NCBI GenBank assembly: GCA_949316235.1
Contig: OX438749.1
Coordinates: forward strand, 4,854,914-4,918,913
DNA from: Oegoconia quadripuncta
Lineage: Eukaryota; Arthropoda; Insecta; Lepidoptera; Autostichidae
Direction of reading: 5' to 3'
DNA length: 64,000 nt
The position numbers were made by a program, and so were the translations under genes. Positions 61,500 through 64,000 of the stretch are shown piece by piece. How positions within the stretch are numbered: position 1 is the first letter of the stretch; each line of letters starts with the position of its first letter. A model generated the notes under the pieces. The model was not told the origin of the DNA. It ran no database searches and was given only the letters and a program-made list of their open reading frames with translations.

Positions 61500-61700
61500 A
61501 GTGGATACGCGTTTGACCTGATGGAAAATGACTACGTAGTCAACGATTAAACACGCGATCTCAGTAGATGCCTATTCACCCTGCTCTTGAAGATTCCAAG
61601 GTCGTCGGATTCAGGAAAGACTGACGTCGGAAGCTAGTTCCATGTTTTGGCTGTTCGTGTTATGAATGAAGAGCCGAACCTCTTAGTGCGAATTAGTAAC
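61500..61700 (-). pseudogene. LINE 3' fragment of the AKAWNSLP family, antisense
   Basis: The reverse complement matches the 4.8 kb and 8.2 kb copies: a 5' GGTTCGG motif, then PKHGTSF-like and [18 protein letters not shown] codons and an A tail at 61490. It lies in SQOR-B intron 6. Confidence 0.55.
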
Positions 61701-62250
61701 GTATTGTTTTACATTTGTAAAACTTAAGAGGCTTTATTCCGTCCAATGGCGCCCTCATTGGATACATTAAGATTTCTTTTTAATTAATGAATAAATAAAA
61801 TCGCTTTGATCTACACTCGAGAAGCCTAATAGCTAATTATAAATAATACATTAATTTCAAATAAATACGTCCTTTCTTTCTTCTCTCAAAAATTTATTAT
61901 TATTTATTGAAGAAAAATAGAAATGTACAACATAATGTACATTATATACTCTGTGGTAACGAATACTCACCGATGGCCGCCGCAGTTTTACTGTTCGGAG
62001 TGTTGGTACAGTCCCCGATGCCGTACATGTTTTTGTATTTGACATGTTGCAGTGTGTGTTTGTCGACCTCGAGAAAGCCGGCTTGGTCGACAATGTCGGT
62101 GTTACAGCGAATGAACTGGGGCGTCCTCATAGGCGGAGTCACGTGAAGGAAGTCGTACCGGGTCGTGTACTCCTGGTATTAAATCAAATCACATAGTTCG
62201 TCAGAACACAGTTAATGTCCATAACAAGCTTTAACAGCTTTGTATTATAG

Positions 62251-62633
62251 GATCAACCTGCATGCAGATGTGCAAATGGCCTTAGGGTTATGCGTTCAAC
62301 CTGGTTGCCGGTGTAAAAATGGCCTTAGGGTTAAGTGTTCAACCTGGTTGCATGTGTAAAAATGGCCTTAGGGTTATGTGTTCAACCTGGTTGCAAGTGT
62401 AAAAATGGCCTTAGGGTTAAGTGTTCAACCTGGTTGCAGGTGTAAAAATGGCCTTGGGGTTATGTGTTCAACCTGGTTCCAGGTCTATAAATGGTTTTAG
62501 TTATTATGGGTTCAACCTGGTTCCAGGTGTAAAAATGGTTCTAGTTATTATGGATTCAACCGGCATGCAGATATGCAAATCGTTTTATGTATTATGGGTT
62601 CAACCTACATGCAGTTATGCAAATGGTTTAAGT
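62251..62633. repeat. Minisatellite, nine units of 43-44 bp
   Basis: Anchor TCAACCTGG recurs at 62255, 62298, 62341, 62384, 62427, 62470, 62514, 62558 and 62602. Edge units carry GCATGCAG and (A/G)TGCAAAT; middle units carry GTTGCAGGTGTAAAAATGG. It lies about 80 bp upstream of SQOR-B exon 6. Confidence 0.9.
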
Positions 62634-63280
62634 AATCTAATAATTTTCTATTAATTTGAAAAAACTCCGACACACATATCTAACATTTGGAAGCGACCTG
62701 CATTCTCGCGATGATGCTTTGAATAACTTGAAATCGGTTCATCCGTTTCCGAGCTACAGACCTTTAAGTTATCATACTTATATACTGTGATACATACAGT
62801 TACGACGTTAGTCACCATCTTTATCCCAAATGGAGTGGTCTAGATATCCCAAACTTACGCGTTTGGGTGTGCCAAACATTAAAGTGCTTGAAACAATATC
62901 CATCTTTCGCAAAATAAAAAAATGCATATGTGCCGGGGGATAAACCATCGCTGTTGAAACATGCAGGCCTATAGATGTTTTAGGCTCTTGGAGTCGCCTT
63001 CTATGACACCGACGGGACAATATGTGTTGGTTCAAGGCTTGACTTATTTAAAAAGAACAACCCCTGAGTTTCCGGCTCGTTCTTCTCTGGGGAGACTGCC
63101 TAGTGAATGAACGATAACTGTATGTCATGCATGACGACTTCAAATGTTATTCTTATAACTTACGAAATAAAACATATTTGATTTGACTTGTTGAGAGTGC
63201 CAGGAACCACACGCATACATTTTCGCTAGCTGTTACTATCGTCGTCTGTACAATGGCGAACTTATCGCTATAAGCTTTTT

Positions 63281-63504
63281 GGACGGCAGATTGGTGTAGT
63301 GGATAGTGACCCTGTCAGCGAAACCAACGGTTGCGGGTTCGAATCCCGCGAGGGGTAAATGTTTGTATGATGAATGCGAACATTTATTCCTGAGTCATGG
63401 ATGTTTATATAAATATTTATGTATGTTTATCCGTTATCTAGTATCCATAGTACAAGCTTTGCTTAGTTTGGGACTGGATGATTGGTGTAAGTGTCCGAAA
63501 TATT
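63281..63504 (+). mobile_element. SINE-A, full length
   Basis: Intact A and B boxes and complete body; its tail continues as the (TATTA)n array at the window end. Confidence 0.8.
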
Positions 63505-64000
63505 ATATTATATTATATTATATTATATTATATTATATTATATTATATTATATTATATTATATTATATTATATTATATTATATTATATTATATTATATTA
63601 TATTATATTATATTATATTATATTATATTATATTATATTATATTATATTATATTATATTATATTATATTATATTATATTATATTATATTATATTATATTA
63701 TATTATATTATATTATATTATATTATATTATATTATATTATATTATATTATATTATATTATATTATATTATATTATATTATATTATATTATATTATATTA
63801 TATTATATTATATTATATTATATTATATTATATTATATTATATTATATTATATTATATTATATTATATTATATTATATTATATTATATTATATTATATTA
63901 TATTATATTATATTATATTATATTATATTATATTATATTATATTATATTATATTATATTATATTATATTATATTATATTATATTATATTATATTATATTA
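63505..64000. repeat. (TATTA)n microsatellite, at least 99 units, runs off the window
   Basis: About 496 bp of uninterrupted pentamers with no visible variant unit. The true length is unknown, and it may be collapsed or expanded in assembly. Confidence 0.95.

Larger units (their letters stand above)
51092..62172 (-). pseudogene. Second SQOR paralogue (SQOR-B), 3' three exons; penultimate exon has a frameshifting deletion
   Basis: Exons in coding order: 62172-61971 (67 residues, equivalent to SQOR-A exon 6 and exactly as long, 202 nt), 55614-55492 (exon 7) and 51226-51092 (terminal, 44 residues, stop at 51094-51092). Exon 6 is about 63% identical to SQOR-A and keeps the GIGDCTNTPNSKTAAA motif. 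The terminal exon keeps the membrane helix (KKDLFPFLYWHLMLKG). Exon 7 is 123 nt against 173 in SQOR-A. It reads KYDGYGA, then loses the region with the second redox Cys, and hits TGA at 55498-55496. The downstream frame VVHETLPFDQ is still readable, and both splice sites are intact. Earlier exons lie beyond 64000. The cause may be a real pseudogenising deletion, an allele or a local assembly error; the other two exons show no decay. Confidence 0.8.

Noticed and set aside
62251..62633. CRISPR-like array of spaced repeats
   Set aside because: Units are contiguous without unique spacers, and the genome is an intron-rich animal; it is a minisatellite.
63281..63360. tRNA gene (A box TGGTGTAGTGG, B box GGTTCGAATCC)
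   Set aside because: The same head is followed by the same SINE body in many copies, and does not fold as a normal tRNA with matching acceptor ends; it is a SINE head. The same applies to the heads at 21230, 30128, 35316, 36106 and others.

Overview
The window is eukaryotic nuclear DNA from an insect, most likely a moth or butterfly. The genes are split by AT-rich introns with GT/AG borders. The introns and spacers are full of tRNA-headed SINEs, 3' ends of jockey/RTE/CR1-type LINEs, and small inverted-repeat DNA transposons of the kind common in Lepidoptera. The order is inferred from repeat and coding style; no species can be named.

Four gene models are supported. (1) 1802-12526, + strand: the last seven coding exons of a mitochondrial short-chain acyl-CoA dehydrogenase (ACADS family); the N-terminal exon(s) lie outside the window or were not recognised. 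The position that holds the catalytic Glu in SCAD is Gly, and the alternative IVD/LCAD position is also Gly. (2) 22223-34852, + strand: a complete seven-exon gene for a 641-residue single-pass leucine-rich-repeat membrane protein with signal peptide, LRRNT and LRRCT cysteine caps, one transmembrane helix and a short basic tail. (3) 36991-46352, - strand: a complete eight-exon sulfide:quinone oxidoreductase (SQOR, 440 residues) with both redox cysteines, convergent with gene 2. (4) 51092-62172 and beyond, - strand: a second, diverged SQOR paralogue with three exons visible. Its penultimate exon is 50 nt shorter than its counterpart, which removes the second catalytic cysteine and shifts the frame. 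A fifth, doubtful unit is a Cys-rich open frame at 58751-59068.

Layout: 1-1801 upstream/intron with old repeats; 1.8-12.5 kb ACADS-like gene; 12.5-22.2 kb intergenic, with an unusual GC-rich promoter-like patch near 16.1 kb; 22.2-34.9 kb LRR gene; 35-37 kb spacer; 37-46.4 kb SQOR-A; 46.4-51 kb spacer with inverted-repeat elements; 51-62.2 kb SQOR-B with two foldback mariner-type elements, a minisatellite and nested SINEs; 63.3-64.0 kb a SINE running into a pentanucleotide array that continues past the window end.

SQOR oxidises sulfide at the inner mitochondrial membrane and, in vertebrates, can make CoA persulfide, which binds short-chain acyl-CoA dehydrogenase. Two SQORs and an ACADS relative with an altered active site within about 60 kb is therefore worth checking. 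No clearly new multi-gene system was found. The most original signals are the altered ACADS active site, the broken SQOR paralogue, foldback transposons built from two inverted 3' ends, an inverted duplication shared by two neighbouring genes, and SINE-seeded microsatellites.
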